Part shown: positions 8,178 through 16,617 of the stretch, in pieces
Numbering within the stretch: position 1 is the first letter of the stretch
How the letters are laid out: every line of letters starts with the position of its first letter
Origin: Thermoflexus sp.
Lineage (GTDB): Bacteria > Chloroflexota > Anaerolineae > Thermoflexales > Thermoflexaceae
Assembly (NCBI RefSeq): GCF_034432235.1
Contig: NZ_DAOUCJ010000031.1
Coordinates: 1 to 64,000, forward strand
DNA length: 64,000 nt
Reading direction: 5' to 3'
The notes under the pieces: generated by a model
The model's input: only the letters and a program-made list of their open reading frames with translations
Databases searched by the model: none
Told to the model about the DNA's origin: nothing
Position numbers and translations under genes: made by a program

Positions 8178-8525
8178 CGATGGAAATCAACCTCATTGGG
8201 CGCTCTGCGCCGAACGTCGGCGGATGTGCCGATGGAAATCGGCCTCGTGAGGCGCTCCGCGCCTCGCGTCGGCGAAGGCCGACACGGAAGGCCTTTCGGC
8301 CGGCGGAGGCCGGCCATTGGCCGGAGGCCTCTCGAGGTCGAATTCATTCGACACTCACGCCAGCCGCTGGCCTCTCACGCCGATTGAAATCGGCCTTTCC
8401 GGGCGCTCTGCGCCGAACGTCGGCCTCCGCCGACGTAACGGCCGGCGCAGGCCGGCCATCGGCCGAAGGCCCATCAAGGTCGAATTCATTCGACGCCCGG
8501 AGGCCGGCCATTGGCCGGAGGCCCA
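8178..8525. repeat. mosaic of short palindromic repeats (two and a half ~120-bp units)
   Basis: This 420-bp gap between thiI and tRNA-Val holds no convincing gene. One unit (8229-8352) recurs at 8380-8493, with a leading partial copy at 8178-8221 and a trailing one at 8493-8525. Each unit strings together palindromes: CCGAT..ATCGG, GGCGC..GCGCC, GGCCGGCCATTGGCCGG and GTCGAATTCATTCGAC. The last of these is identical at 8337-8352 and 8478-8493. All reading frames are open only because of base composition. The pattern resembles REP/BIME-like or MITE-like elements; no known family was recognised. Confidence 0.75.
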
Positions 8526-8563
8526 CTTCACCCCGCGGCGGGCTGCCCTCCCGGGCATCTCCG

Positions 8564-8594
8564 TAAAAGAAGGGGCGCCATCCGCGCCCCTTCT
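8564..8594 (-). terminator. rho-independent terminator after tRNA-Val
   Basis: An 11-bp perfect stem (8568-8578 with 8584-8594, loop 8579-8583), followed on the - strand by TTTTA. It lies 6 bp beyond the 3' end of the tRNA gene and ends the pth-tRNA transcript. Confidence 0.85.
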
Positions 8595-8600
8595 CCCGCA

Positions 8601-8673
8601 TGGGCGAGGCAGGACTCGAACCTGCGACCCTCCGCTTGTAAGGCGGATGCTCTCACCCCTGAGCTACTCGCCC
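8601..8673 (-). tRNA. tRNA-Val (anticodon TAC)
   Basis: On the - strand the 73-nt gene folds into a full cloverleaf: acceptor GGGCGAG/CTCGCCC, D-stem GCTC/GAGC, anticodon stem TCCGC/GCGGA with loop CTTACAA (anticodon TAC), T-stem GCAGG/CCTGC with loop TTCGAGT, discriminator A. The CCA end is not encoded. Its first 10 nt overlap the end of the pth gene, whose TAG stop is formed by tRNA positions 8-10. Confidence 0.95.
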
Positions 8674-9371
8674 GTCTTCCCCGCCGGCCGCATCGCCGGC
8701 TGGACGTTGAAGCGATTCATCGCTGCTTCCAGCCCCTCCTCGATAAACGTGCGGATGGCCTGCGCGGCCCGATGAAGCACTCCCTCCAGGATCTCCTCCT
8801 CATCCGGCCGGAAGTCCTGGAGCACGTAATCGGCCGGGTTCATATGGCCCGGGGGGCGCCCGATGCCGACCCGCAGGCGGGGGAAGTCCATCGTCCCCAG
8901 CGCCTGGACGATGGATTTCATCCCGTTGTGGCCGCCCGGGCTGCCCCGGGGCCGCAGCCGGATCGCCCCAAGGGGGAGATCCATATCATCGTACACGACC
9001 AGCAGCCGGTTTAAAGGCACCCGGTAATACGAAACCAGGGGGCGCACGGAGCGCCCGCTCAGGTTCATGAACGTCTGGGGTTTGGCCAGGATCACCCGCT
9101 GCCCGGCCAGACGCCCCTCGGCGATTAGAGCTTGATGCAGGATCCGCCGGAAGGCCATTTGATGGGCCTGGGCGAACACATCCACGACCCGGAAGCCCAC
9201 ATTATGGCGGTTGCGGGCATACTCGGGACCCGGGTTCCCCAACCCCACGATCAACACCGGGAATCCCTCTGGGGCCTCTTCCCTCTCGTCCTCCCGGGAC
9301 GCGGGCTCCGGCCGAAGCGCCTTCAGGATGCGATCCAGGCGCTCCAGCGTCTCCTCATAGTGTAAAGTCAC
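8664..9371 (-). CDS. pth: peptidyl-tRNA hydrolase
   Basis: Pth releases peptides from peptidyl-tRNA that has dropped off the ribosome. The core begins VLIVGLGNPGPEYARNRHNVGF, with the catalytic His in NRHNVG, and continues with KPQTFMNLSG, VYDDMDLPLGAIRLR and GGHNGMKS. The chosen start is GTG 9371, with GGGAGAGG 6 nt upstream. This gives 235 aa, including about 36 residues ahead of the usual Pth start (HYEETLERLDRILKALRPEP), which may be a family-specific extension. An alternative GTG at 9392 has no ribosome site. The last codons and TAG lie inside the tRNA-Val gene, so pth and tRNA-Val must share one transcript. Confidence 0.93.
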   Translation of the reverse strand: MTLHYEETLERLDRILKALRPEPASREDEREEAPEGFPVLIVGLGNPGPEYARNRHNVGFRVVDVFAQAHQMAFRRILHQALIAEGRLAGQRVILAKPQTFMNLSGRSVRPLVSYYRVPLNRLLVVYDDMDLPLGAIRLRPRGSPGGHNGMKSIVQALGTMDFPRLRVGIGRPPGHMNPADYVLQDFRPDEEEILEGVLHRAAQAIRTFIEEGLEAAMNRFNVQPAMRPAGKTGE

Positions 9372-9560
9372 GAGAGGCCTCTCCCTTATCACTGGATAGG
9401 TTGCAGAGATGGAGTCCTTCCCATCCGACTGGGACCTTTCGATTTCCGGCGGGCGCGGAGGGGAGGACGCTGAAGGCGGCCCTCACCCCGGATTTCTTCA
9501 GTTCAACGACCCAAGAGTCCTGGGAGGGGCCTATCCCCCATCCTCCCGATCGCCCTTTCC

Positions 9561-9941
9561 TCACTGGGCGCGCACCAGAATGGGGGCCCCGCGCCAAAGG
9601 GACTCCAGGTCGTAGTAGCGGCGCTGGGGGGGCGCGAAGATGTGAACGATGATGTCCCCGTAGTCCATCAACACCCACCCCGAGGCCGGATCCCCTTCTA
9701 CCCGGGCCGGATCGACCCGGTAGCCTTGCGCGGTGGCCTCCGCGATGCCCTCCACAATCGCCTTCAGCTGTCGTTCCGAGGTTCCCGTGCAGATGATGAA
9801 GTAATCGGCGAACGTGGCACGGGCCCGGATGTCCATCAGCACCACATCCATCCCCTTCTTGTCGAGGATGGCGTCCACGATCCGATGCGCCAGATCCAGG
9901 GTGTTCAGGGAGCCACCTCCTGATTGGAGATTTGCCGACAT
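9561..9941 (-). CDS. rsfS: ribosome silencing factor RsfS
   Basis: 126-aa protein of the RsfS/YbeB/Iojap family, which binds ribosomal protein uL14 and blocks joining of the subunits when nutrients are short. Family residues seen are DVVLMDIRARATFADYFII, then CTGTSERQLKAI, and the C-terminal WVLMDYGDIIVHIFAPPQRRYYDLESLW. ATG 9941 has no clear ribosome site. A perfect GGAGGT lies about ten codons inside, in front of a CTG at the usual family start, so the true start may be internal. Pth follows on the same strand after 190 bp. Confidence 0.92.
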   Translation of the reverse strand: MSANLQSGGGSLNTLDLAHRIVDAILDKKGMDVVLMDIRARATFADYFIICTGTSERQLKAIVEGIAEATAQGYRVDPARVEGDPASGWVLMDYGDIIVHIFAPPQRRYYDLESLWRGAPILVRAQ

Positions 9942-10023
9942 GGCGCCGGTTGGCGGGATCTGCCAGCTTCACTATCATTCTATCACGTAACCCGATCGGC
10001 TACCGCTCGGCCGGGAGGTCGCC

Positions 10024-11376
10024 ATGGTCGAAACCCTTTCCCCGATGAGCGCTGAGGAAATCGTCGCCCTCTGCCGGCGATACACGATCTACGAATGGTC
10101 GGCCCAGGATGCTGTCGATCCCATCCCGGTGGTCCGGGCGAAGGGGGTTTATTTCTGGGACGCCCGGGGCCGTCGCTATCTGGATTTCAACTCTCAGCTG
10201 ATGAACGTCAACATCGGCCACGGCGACGAACGGGTGATCCGGGCGATCCAGGAGCAGGCCGCCCGCCTGCCTTACGTGAACCCGTTCATGGCCACCGAGC
10301 CCCGCGCCCGCCTGGGCCAGATGCTGGCGGAGATCGCCCCGGGGGATCTTAACAAGGTCTTCTTCACGCTGGGCGGGGCGGACGCCAATGAGAACGCGAT
10401 CAAGATCGCGCGCCTTTACACCGGCCGCCACAAGATCATCGCCCGCTACCGGTCCTACCACGGCGCCACGGCGGGTGCCATCACCCTCACCGGGGATCCC
10501 CGACGCTGGCCGGCGGAGCCGGGCATCCCGGGGGTCATCCACGTGTTCGACCCCTATCGTTACCGCTGCCGCTGGTGCATGCGGGAGGAGCGATGCACGC
10601 TGGACTGCCTGAACCATATCGAGGATGTGATCCAGCTGGAAGGCCCCCATACGGTCGCGGCGGTGTTCATTGAGACCGTCACCGGGACCAACGGGATCAT
10701 CATCCCGCCGGAGGGCTATCTGGAGGGCCTGCGGGAGATCTGTGATCGCTACGGCATCCTGCTCATCTGCGATGAGGTGATGAGCGGCTTCGGCCGCACC
10801 GGGGAGTGGTTTGCCGTGAATCACTGGAATGTGGTCCCCGATCTGATGACGGTGGCCAAGGGGCTGACCTCGGGGTATCTCCCCCTGGGCGCCGTCCTGC
10901 TCTCGGAGCGGATCGCGGAGTTCTTCCGCGAGCGCCCCTTCCCGGGAGGCCTGACGTATAACTCGCATCCCCTTTGTCTGGCCGCGGCCATCGCCACCCT
11001 CCAGGTCTATCAGGAGGACCGCCTGATCGAGAACGCGCGGCGGATGGGGGAGATCCTGGCGCGGGAGCTGGCCCGCCTGAAGGAGCGTCATCCCAGCGTG
11101 GGGGATGTGCGGAGCATCGGCCTCTTCGGAGTGATCGAGCTGGTTCGGAACCGCGAGACCCGCGAGCCTCTGGTCCCCTTTAACGCCCGGCCTTCGGAGA
11201 TGGGGATCATGAACCGCCTGCGGGCGTTCTTCCTCGAGAACGGCCTTTATACGTTCATCCGCTGGAACACGTTCTTCACCAACCCTCCGCTGTGCATTAC
11301 GGAGGAGGAGCTCATGGAGGGCCTCGAGATCATCGACCGGGGGCTGGAGATCACGGATGATGCGGCGGTGGGTTGA
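10024..11376 (+). CDS. class III aminotransferase (omega-amino acid/taurine--pyruvate type)
   Basis: 450-aa PLP enzyme. Signatures are GGADANENAIKIAR, RYRSYHGATAG, the cofactor Asp in LLICDEVMSGFGRTG, and Lys279 in MTVAKGLTSGYLPLGAV. The N-terminal residues are close to those of taurine- and beta-alanine-type transaminases rather than acetylornithine or ornithine enzymes. Four cysteines (182, 185, 191, 195; RCRWCMREERCTLDC) form a compact CxxC/CxxxC group that could bind a metal or form disulfides. ATG 10024 follows GGGAGG. It is divergent from rsfS, with an 82-bp gap. The amino donor is not predictable. Confidence 0.85.
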   Translation: MVETLSPMSAEEIVALCRRYTIYEWSAQDAVDPIPVVRAKGVYFWDARGRRYLDFNSQLMNVNIGHGDERVIRAIQEQAARLPYVNPFMATEPRARLGQMLAEIAPGDLNKVFFTLGGADANENAIKIARLYTGRHKIIARYRSYHGATAGAITLTGDPRRWPAEPGIPGVIHVFDPYRYRCRWCMREERCTLDCLNHIEDVIQLEGPHTVAAVFIETVTGTNGIIIPPEGYLEGLREICDRYGILLICDEVMSGFGRTGEWFAVNHWNVVPDLMTVAKGLTSGYLPLGAVLLSERIAEFFRERPFPGGLTYNSHPLCLAAAIATLQVYQEDRLIENARRMGEILARELARLKERHPSVGDVRSIGLFGVIELVRNRETREPLVPFNARPSEMGIMNRLRAFFLENGLYTFIRWNTFFTNPPLCITEEELMEGLEIIDRGLEITDDAAVG

Positions 11377-11471
11377 GGAGGCGGCAGAGCCTTCCGGGAG
11401 GAGCCAGGGGTCATGCCGGCGGGGTGGACAGCCACAAGCGGTTATCCTGTGAACCCCGGAGGGGCGAGACC

Positions 11472-12410
11472 ATGCGCGTGACGGTGTTCGGAAGTGGGGG
11501 GTTGGGTGGCTATTTTGGGGCGCTGCTGGCCCGTGCAGGCCACGAGGTCACCTTCGTCGCTCGGGGTTCCCATCTGGAGGCCATGCGCGCCCGGGGGCTC
11601 CAGGTGCACAGCGTCCACGGGGATTTCCATCTCCACCCGGTGCGGGCTACGGATCGGCCGGAGGAAGCGCCGCCGGCGGATCTGGTCCTGTATGCGGTGA
11701 AGACCTATCACATCCCAGAGACGGTGGAGGCCCTCCCGCGCCTGCTGGGGCCAGAAGGGGTGGTGCTGACCACCCAGAACGGCGTCGAGGCGCCCGATCA
11801 GGTGGCCGCCGTGGTAGGGGCGGAACGGACGCTGGCCGGGGCCGTCTGGGTGGTCTCCCGGATCGAGGCCCCGGGCGTGATCCGGCAGGAGAGCGCCTTC
11901 CGTCGGATCGTGGTCGGGGAGCTCGACGGCCGGCTCACCCCGCGGGCCCAGGCCATCGCCCGCGCCTTCGCGGAGGCCGGCACCGAAGGGGAAGCGACGG
12001 CGGAGATCCGGAAGGTGCTGTGGACCAAGTTCCTGTTCATCGCTTCCATCGGTGGGGTGGGGAGCGTCGTGCGCCTCCCGGTAGGGGCCTGGCGGGAGGT
12101 TCCGGAAACCCGGGCGTTGCTGGAGCAGGCCATGCGCGAGATCGAGGCGGTGGCCCGGGCGGAGGGCGTGATCCTGGACCCGGATGCGGTGCCCCAGACG
12201 ATGGCTTTCATCGACCACCTGGCCTCTGGCGCGACCGCCTCGATGCAGCGGGATGTGGAGGCGGGCCGCCCGCTGGAGATCGAGGCAATGAGCGGGGCGG
12301 TCGTCCGCCTCGGCCAGCGCCACGGGGTTCCCACGCCGGCCCACGCGTTCATCTACGCCGCCCTGAAGCCTGTCCACCTGCAGGCGTTGCAAAGGGCCGG
12401 GGTCGCGTAG
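11472..12410 (+). CDS. panE: 2-dehydropantoate 2-reductase family protein
   Basis: 312-aa NADPH-dependent reductase of the ketopantoate reductase family (coenzyme A synthesis), or a related 2-oxoacid reductase. The nucleotide motif is VFGSGGLGGYFGA at the N-terminus, and ATG 11472 places it where the family expects. The catalytic Lys is in VLWTKFLFIASIGG; the Asn that usually follows it is Ser here. The C-terminal signature EIEAMSGAVVRLGQRHGVPTP is present. The Asn-to-Ser change and the neighbouring aminotransferases leave open a 2-oxoacid substrate other than ketopantoate. Confidence 0.8.
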   Translation: MRVTVFGSGGLGGYFGALLARAGHEVTFVARGSHLEAMRARGLQVHSVHGDFHLHPVRATDRPEEAPPADLVLYAVKTYHIPETVEALPRLLGPEGVVLTTQNGVEAPDQVAAVVGAERTLAGAVWVVSRIEAPGVIRQESAFRRIVVGELDGRLTPRAQAIARAFAEAGTEGEATAEIRKVLWTKFLFIASIGGVGSVVRLPVGAWREVPETRALLEQAMREIEAVARAEGVILDPDAVPQTMAFIDHLASGATASMQRDVEAGRPLEIEAMSGAVVRLGQRHGVPTPAHAFIYAALKPVHLQALQRAGVA

Positions 12411-12511
12411 CCACCCCTCGCTTGCCGATCGGGCTTTGCGGCCGGGTCAGGGTTACCGTAATCCGCCCGGCCTGAGTTAAAATGCACGGAAACGTTGGAG
12501 GTGAAGGGAAG

Positions 12512-13687
12512 ATGCCGCCAGCCCCTTCGGAGCGCATGCGACGTCTGAAGCCCTATCCCTTCGCCGCCTTAGAGCGGCGGATCGCGGAGCTGCAGACCCA
12601 GGGTCGCGATATCATCCGCCTGGACATCGGCAGCCCGGACATGGCCCCCCCGTCTTTCATCCTCGACGCGCTCGAAAGAAGCGCGCGGGACCCCCGCGCC
12701 CACGGCTACGCCGGCTACCGGGGGATCCCGGCGTTGCGCCAGGCGGTGGCCCGCTTCTACGCCCGCCGCTTCGGCGTCGAGCTCGACCCCGACCGCGAGG
12801 TCCTGATCCTCATCGGCTCCAAAGAGGGGATCTTCAACCTCAGCCTGGCCTACCTGAGCCAGGGGGACATCGCCCTGGTCCCCTCCCCGGGGTATCCCAC
12901 CTACACGGATGGCGCCCTGGCGGCTGGGGCCGATGTCTTCTACATGCCATTGCGACAGGAGCGGGGCTGGTTCCCGGATCTCTCGGAGATCCCCTCCGAG
13001 GTCCTGGCCCGGGCGAAGGTCTTCTGGCTGAATTACCCCAACAACCCGACCGCGGCCTGTCCCACCCTCGAGTTCCTGACGGAGGCGGTGGCCTTCGCCC
13101 GCCGGCACAACCTGCTCCTGGCCTACGACAACCCATACGCCGACGTCGCCTTCGATGGCTACCGGGCCCCCAGTGTTCTCAGCATCCCGGGGGCGAAAGA
13201 GGTGGCCGTGGAGTTCTATTCCCTCTCGAAATCCCACAACATGGCCGGCTGGCGCGTGGGGATGCTGGTGGGAAATCCGGAGGTGGTGGGCACAGTGGCG
13301 CAGCTCAAGAGCAACATCGACTCGGGCCACTTCCGACCCATCCAGGAGGCGGCGGCCATCGCCCTCACCCATGACGACGAGTGGATGGCCGAGCGCAATG
13401 CGGAATACGCCCGGCGGCGGGACGTGGTGGTGGACGGCCTGAACGCCGCCGGCTTGACGGCGGAGCGGCCCCGTGCCACGATTTATGTATGGGCGCGCCT
13501 TCCGTCGGGATGGCGCAGCGCGGATTACGCCGCCCGCCTCCTGGAGGAGACCGGGGTCTCGGTGGCCCCCGGGGCGATGTTCGGCGAGGCCGGCGAAGGC
13601 TATATCCGGATCTCCCTCGTCCAGCCGGTCCCCCGCCTCGAGGAGGCGGTGCGTCGCATCCAGGCCTTCCACGCTTCCCTGGGGTGA
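12512..13687 (+). CDS. class I/II aminotransferase (LL-diaminopimelate or aspartate aminotransferase-like)
   Basis: 391 aa from ATG 12512, 8 nt after GGAGGTG. An earlier ATG at 12482 lies inside the probable promoter/leader (TAAAAT at 12478-12483). Fold-type I features are the aromatic-rich PSPGYPTYTDGAL, NYPNNPTAA for substrate/PLP contact, AYDNPYADV, Lys240 in FYSLSKSHNMAGWRVG, and the C-terminal arginine block GYIRISLVQP. The pattern is that of DapL-like and AlaA-like enzymes; the exact substrate is uncertain. It may supply diaminopimelate for the wall made by the PBP further on, which is inference. Confidence 0.85.
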   Translation: MPPAPSERMRRLKPYPFAALERRIAELQTQGRDIIRLDIGSPDMAPPSFILDALERSARDPRAHGYAGYRGIPALRQAVARFYARRFGVELDPDREVLILIGSKEGIFNLSLAYLSQGDIALVPSPGYPTYTDGALAAGADVFYMPLRQERGWFPDLSEIPSEVLARAKVFWLNYPNNPTAACPTLEFLTEAVAFARRHNLLLAYDNPYADVAFDGYRAPSVLSIPGAKEVAVEFYSLSKSHNMAGWRVGMLVGNPEVVGTVAQLKSNIDSGHFRPIQEAAAIALTHDDEWMAERNAEYARRRDVVVDGLNAAGLTAERPRATIYVWARLPSGWRSADYAARLLEETGVSVAPGAMFGEAGEGYIRISLVQPVPRLEEAVRRIQAFHASLG

Positions 13688-13693
13688 GGCGCG

Positions 13694-13792
13694 ATGAGCC
13701 ACGTGCCCTATTTGATCGCCGCCGCGATCTTCGAGGCCCTGGTCTTCGGCTGGGCCGTCTGGACGGCGTATCGGGAAAGCCGCCCGCGATGA
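13694..13792 (+). CDS. 32-aa single-pass membrane peptide
   Basis: ATG 13694 to TGA 13792 encodes MSHVPYLIAAAIFEALVFGW followed by AVWTAYRESRPR: one hydrophobic helix and a basic C-terminal tail. It starts 4 nt after the stop of the aminotransferase and has TGAGG upstream, so it is placed for coupled translation. The topology and size resemble small membrane proteins such as CcmD-like peptides, but no family can be assigned. The length is short enough for chance; the arrangement and charge pattern favour a real gene. Confidence 0.45.
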   Translation: MSHVPYLIAAAIFEALVFGWAVWTAYRESRPR

Positions 13793-14006
13793 GGAGAGGA
13801 AAGGGACGGTCGGCGGGCCGCTCTGCCGCCCGCTGGCTCTCCCATTTAAAAGGATTCCGTGGCCGGCTTTCCGGCAAGCGCCTCTGGAGCCCGGGGAGGG
13901 CCAGGACAGGGTTCGGCCTCCCGGATGGGGAGCTGGAGGGCGCAGATTCGATTTCCAGGAAACCGCGGGACGGAGGTGTGCGATCGGGCGCGGAACGCAG
14001 GAGACG

Positions 14007-15341
14007 GTGGCTCCCGTGGATCGAGCGGTGCTGGTGGGCACCGAGATCTACGGCAAGCCGGGGTTGCTGCCGGTGGAGGATTCCCTGGATGAGCTCGCGC
14101 AGCTGGCCCGCACCGCGGGGGTGGAGGTGGTCGGCCGCGCGGTGCAACGGCTCCGTCGTATCCATCCGGCCACCTACATCGGGCCCGGGAAGGTCGAGGA
14201 GATCAAAGCCCTGGTGCGGGCCATGCACGCCAATATGGTCATCTTCGACGACGAGCTTTCCCCTTCCCAGCAGCGCAACCTGGAAAACGCCTTCGGCGAC
14301 GAGGTCCGCGTGCTGGACCGCACGGCCCTGATCCTTGATATCTTCGCCCAGCACGCCCACACCCGCGAGGGAGCCCTCCAGGTGGAGCTGGCCCAGTATG
14401 AGTATCGCCTCCCCCGACTGACCCGTCGCTGGCAGAATCTCGCCCAGCAGGCGGGGGGTTCCTTCGGCCGGGGCGGGATCAGCGGGGTGGGCCTGCGAGG
14501 GCCTGGTGAGAAGCAGCTGGAGATCGACCGCCGGCGGATCAAGGATCGCATCGCCCATCTCAAGAAGGAGCTGGAGGAGGTGCGGGCCCATCGCCAGCGT
14601 TACCGGGAGCGCCGGCGCCGGGCCCAGCTCCCCGTGGTCGCCCTGGTCGGTTACACCAACGCCGGCAAATCCACCCTGCTTAACGCGGTGTCCGGGGCCG
14701 ATGTCCTGGTGGCCGACCAGCTGTTTGCCACCCTGGATCCCACCACCCGCCGGGTGAAGCTCCCGGAGGGCGGGGTCGCGCTCTTCACCGACACGGTGGG
14801 GTTCATCCAGAAGCTCCCCCACCCCCTGGTGGCGGCCTTCCGGGCTACCCTGGAGGAGATCAACGAAGCCGATCTCATCCTCCACGTCCTGGATATCACC
14901 CATCCCAACGCCCTCCAGCAGGCCCGGGTGGTGATCCAGACCTTGCGGGAGATCGGGGTGCGGGACATCCCGATGATCACCGCTCTCAACAAGATCGATC
15001 GGCTCCCGGACCCGGAGGTGGCGCGGGCGCTGGCGGCGGAGCATCCGGATTTCGTGGCCATCTCGGCCGCTTACGGCATCGGCCTGGAGGACCTGTTGCG
15101 GAAGGTGGAGGCGATCCTCTACCGGAGCCTCACGCCGGTGCGGGTGCGGTTGCCCCTGAGCCGTGGGGATCTCATCGCCCTGTTCTACGAGCAGGGCGTG
15201 GTGGAATGGGAGGCCCATACGGACAGCGAGGTGACCCTCTTCGGGCGCCTGCCCGGCCGGCTGCTGGCCCCCTTCCGGCCTTACCTGGAACTTGGGGAGG
15301 CGGAGGCAACGCCCCGCTACTCGGTGGCCTGGAACCTGTAG
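14007..15341 (+). CDS. hflX: ribosome-associated GTPase HflX
   Basis: 444 aa. The N-terminal HflX domain (VGTEIYGKPGLLPVEDSLDEL to about residue 165) contains the diagnostic GPGEKQLEIDRR and a basic coiled-coil linker (about 175-208). The G domain follows with G1 GYTNAGKST at 215-223, DTVGFI for G3 and NKID for G4. HflX splits stalled 70S ribosomes, mainly under heat stress. The start is GTG 14007 with CAGGAG upstream. The 213-bp gap before it shows no further gene. A C-terminal extension (LSRGDLIALFYEQGVV onward) is normal for the family. Confidence 0.95.
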   Translation: MAPVDRAVLVGTEIYGKPGLLPVEDSLDELAQLARTAGVEVVGRAVQRLRRIHPATYIGPGKVEEIKALVRAMHANMVIFDDELSPSQQRNLENAFGDEVRVLDRTALILDIFAQHAHTREGALQVELAQYEYRLPRLTRRWQNLAQQAGGSFGRGGISGVGLRGPGEKQLEIDRRRIKDRIAHLKKELEEVRAHRQRYRERRRRAQLPVVALVGYTNAGKSTLLNAVSGADVLVADQLFATLDPTTRRVKLPEGGVALFTDTVGFIQKLPHPLVAAFRATLEEINEADLILHVLDITHPNALQQARVVIQTLREIGVRDIPMITALNKIDRLPDPEVARALAAEHPDFVAISAAYGIGLEDLLRKVEAILYRSLTPVRVRLPLSRGDLIALFYEQGVVEWEAHTDSEVTLFGRLPGRLLAPFRPYLELGEAEATPRYSVAWNL

Positions 15342-15409
15342 GGGCGGGCCCCGGGGGCTTCTCCCCCTCTTACGGGTCGCACGATGGGTTACCCGGCGGG
15401 CTTCTCGAG

Positions 15410-15640
15410 ATGTCGACGCTGAATCGCTGGATCGAGCACACGGCGGAATTCCTGGCCCGCTATAAGGGCCTGCCTGTTATGATTGGGGTGGGCCTGATCC
15501 TTCTCGATTTCCTTTTGCTGCTCCTCTATCGGCTTGCCCCGGGCCTCCCCGTCCTCGGCACCCTGGCGACGCTCCATTGTTTTCTTTATCTGGGCCTGGT
15601 CACCGCCCTCCTGGGCGGGCTCATCGCGGAAGTCCTCTGA
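15410..15640 (+). CDS. 76-aa two-helix membrane protein
   Basis: ATG 15410 encodes a short amphipathic N-terminus (MSTLNRWIEHTAEFLARYKG) followed by two long hydrophobic helices and an acidic end (GGLIAEVL). It lies 68 bp after hflX and 11 bp before miaA on the same strand, so it is likely part of their transcript. No family was recognised. The helix lengths and the conserved genomic sandwich between two translation-related genes support a real protein. Confidence 0.65.
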   Translation: MSTLNRWIEHTAEFLARYKGLPVMIGVGLILLDFLLLLLYRLAPGLPVLGTLATLHCFLYLGLVTALLGGLIAEVL

Positions 15641-15651
15641 GCGGCGGGCGG

Positions 15652-16584
15652 ATGGCGGAGCGCTCTTCCCCGGATCGTCCCCTGGTGGCCATCGTGGGGC
15701 CGACGGCTGTCGGCAAGAGCGAGGTGGCTCTGGAGCTCGCGGAGCGCTTCCAGGGGGAAATCGTCTCCGCGGACTCCCGTCAGATCTACCGGGGAATGGA
15801 TATCGGGACGGCGAAGCCGACGCCGGAGGAACGCGCCCGCGTCCCCCATCACCTCATCGATGTGACGGATCCGGACCGCCCGTTGACCCTGGCCGAATAT
15901 CAGCGCATGGCTTACGAGGCCATCGAGGGGATCCACCGTAGGGGGCGGTTGCCCTTCCTGGTTGGGGGAACCGGCCTTTACGTATGGGCGGTGGTGGAAG
16001 GGTGGCAGATCCCGCCCGCCCCACCGGACCCCGAGCTGCGCCGCGCCCTGGAGGAGCGGGCGCGGCGGGAAGGGCCGCAGGCCCTTTATGAGGAGCTGCG
16101 GCGCCTGGATCCCGAAGCCGCCTCCTTCATTGATCCGCGCAACGTCCGTCGGGTGATCCGCGCCCTGGAAGTCTGCTATCAGACGGGGAAGCCCTTTTCC
16201 GCCCAGCGGCGGAAGAACCCGCCCCCCTATCGGACGCTCCTCATCGGCCTGACCCGTCCCCGAGCGGAGCTCTACCGGCGGATCGATGAACGGGTGGAGC
16301 GGATGATCGCCCAGGGGCTGGTGGAAGAGGTGCGCCGGCTGGCGGAGCGCTATCCGTGGGATCTCCCGGCGATGACGGGGTTAGGGTATCGGCAGATCGG
16401 GGCCCATCTGCGCGGTGAGATCTCCCTGGAGGAGGCGATCCGGCAGATCCAATCCGCTACCCGGGATTTCGTGCATCACCAGTATAACTGGTTCCGCCTG
16501 AACGACCCGCGCATCCGCTGGTTCGATCTGAGCCGGGAGGATGTGGAAGCCATCGCCGCGTGGCTCAAGGAGCAGCTCCGGTAG
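15652..16584 (+). CDS. miaA: tRNA dimethylallyltransferase MiaA
   Basis: 310-aa enzyme that adds a dimethylallyl group to A37 of tRNAs reading U-initial codons. The P-loop GPTAVGKS is at 16-23. Further family blocks are DSRQIYRGMDIGTAKP, PHHLIDVTDP, FLVGGTGLYVWAV and GLGYRQIGAHLRG. ATG 15652 is chosen because it places the P-loop at the usual distance; the frame is open 25 codons further upstream. It follows hflX as in many bacteria, where miaA-hfq-hflX cluster, but no hfq is present here. Confidence 0.95.
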   Translation: MAERSSPDRPLVAIVGPTAVGKSEVALELAERFQGEIVSADSRQIYRGMDIGTAKPTPEERARVPHHLIDVTDPDRPLTLAEYQRMAYEAIEGIHRRGRLPFLVGGTGLYVWAVVEGWQIPPAPPDPELRRALEERARREGPQALYEELRRLDPEAASFIDPRNVRRVIRALEVCYQTGKPFSAQRRKNPPPYRTLLIGLTRPRAELYRRIDERVERMIAQGLVEEVRRLAERYPWDLPAMTGLGYRQIGAHLRGEISLEEAIRQIQSATRDFVHHQYNWFRLNDPRIRWFDLSREDVEAIAAWLKEQLR

Positions 16585-16617
16585 ACCATGGCTTGCGCCG
16601 CCGGGCTCCCCTCGGGC

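Noticed and set aside
8178..8525. CRISPR array
   Set aside because: Repeats are long, imperfect and directly joined, with no regular spacers of 30-40 bp and no cas genes in the window.
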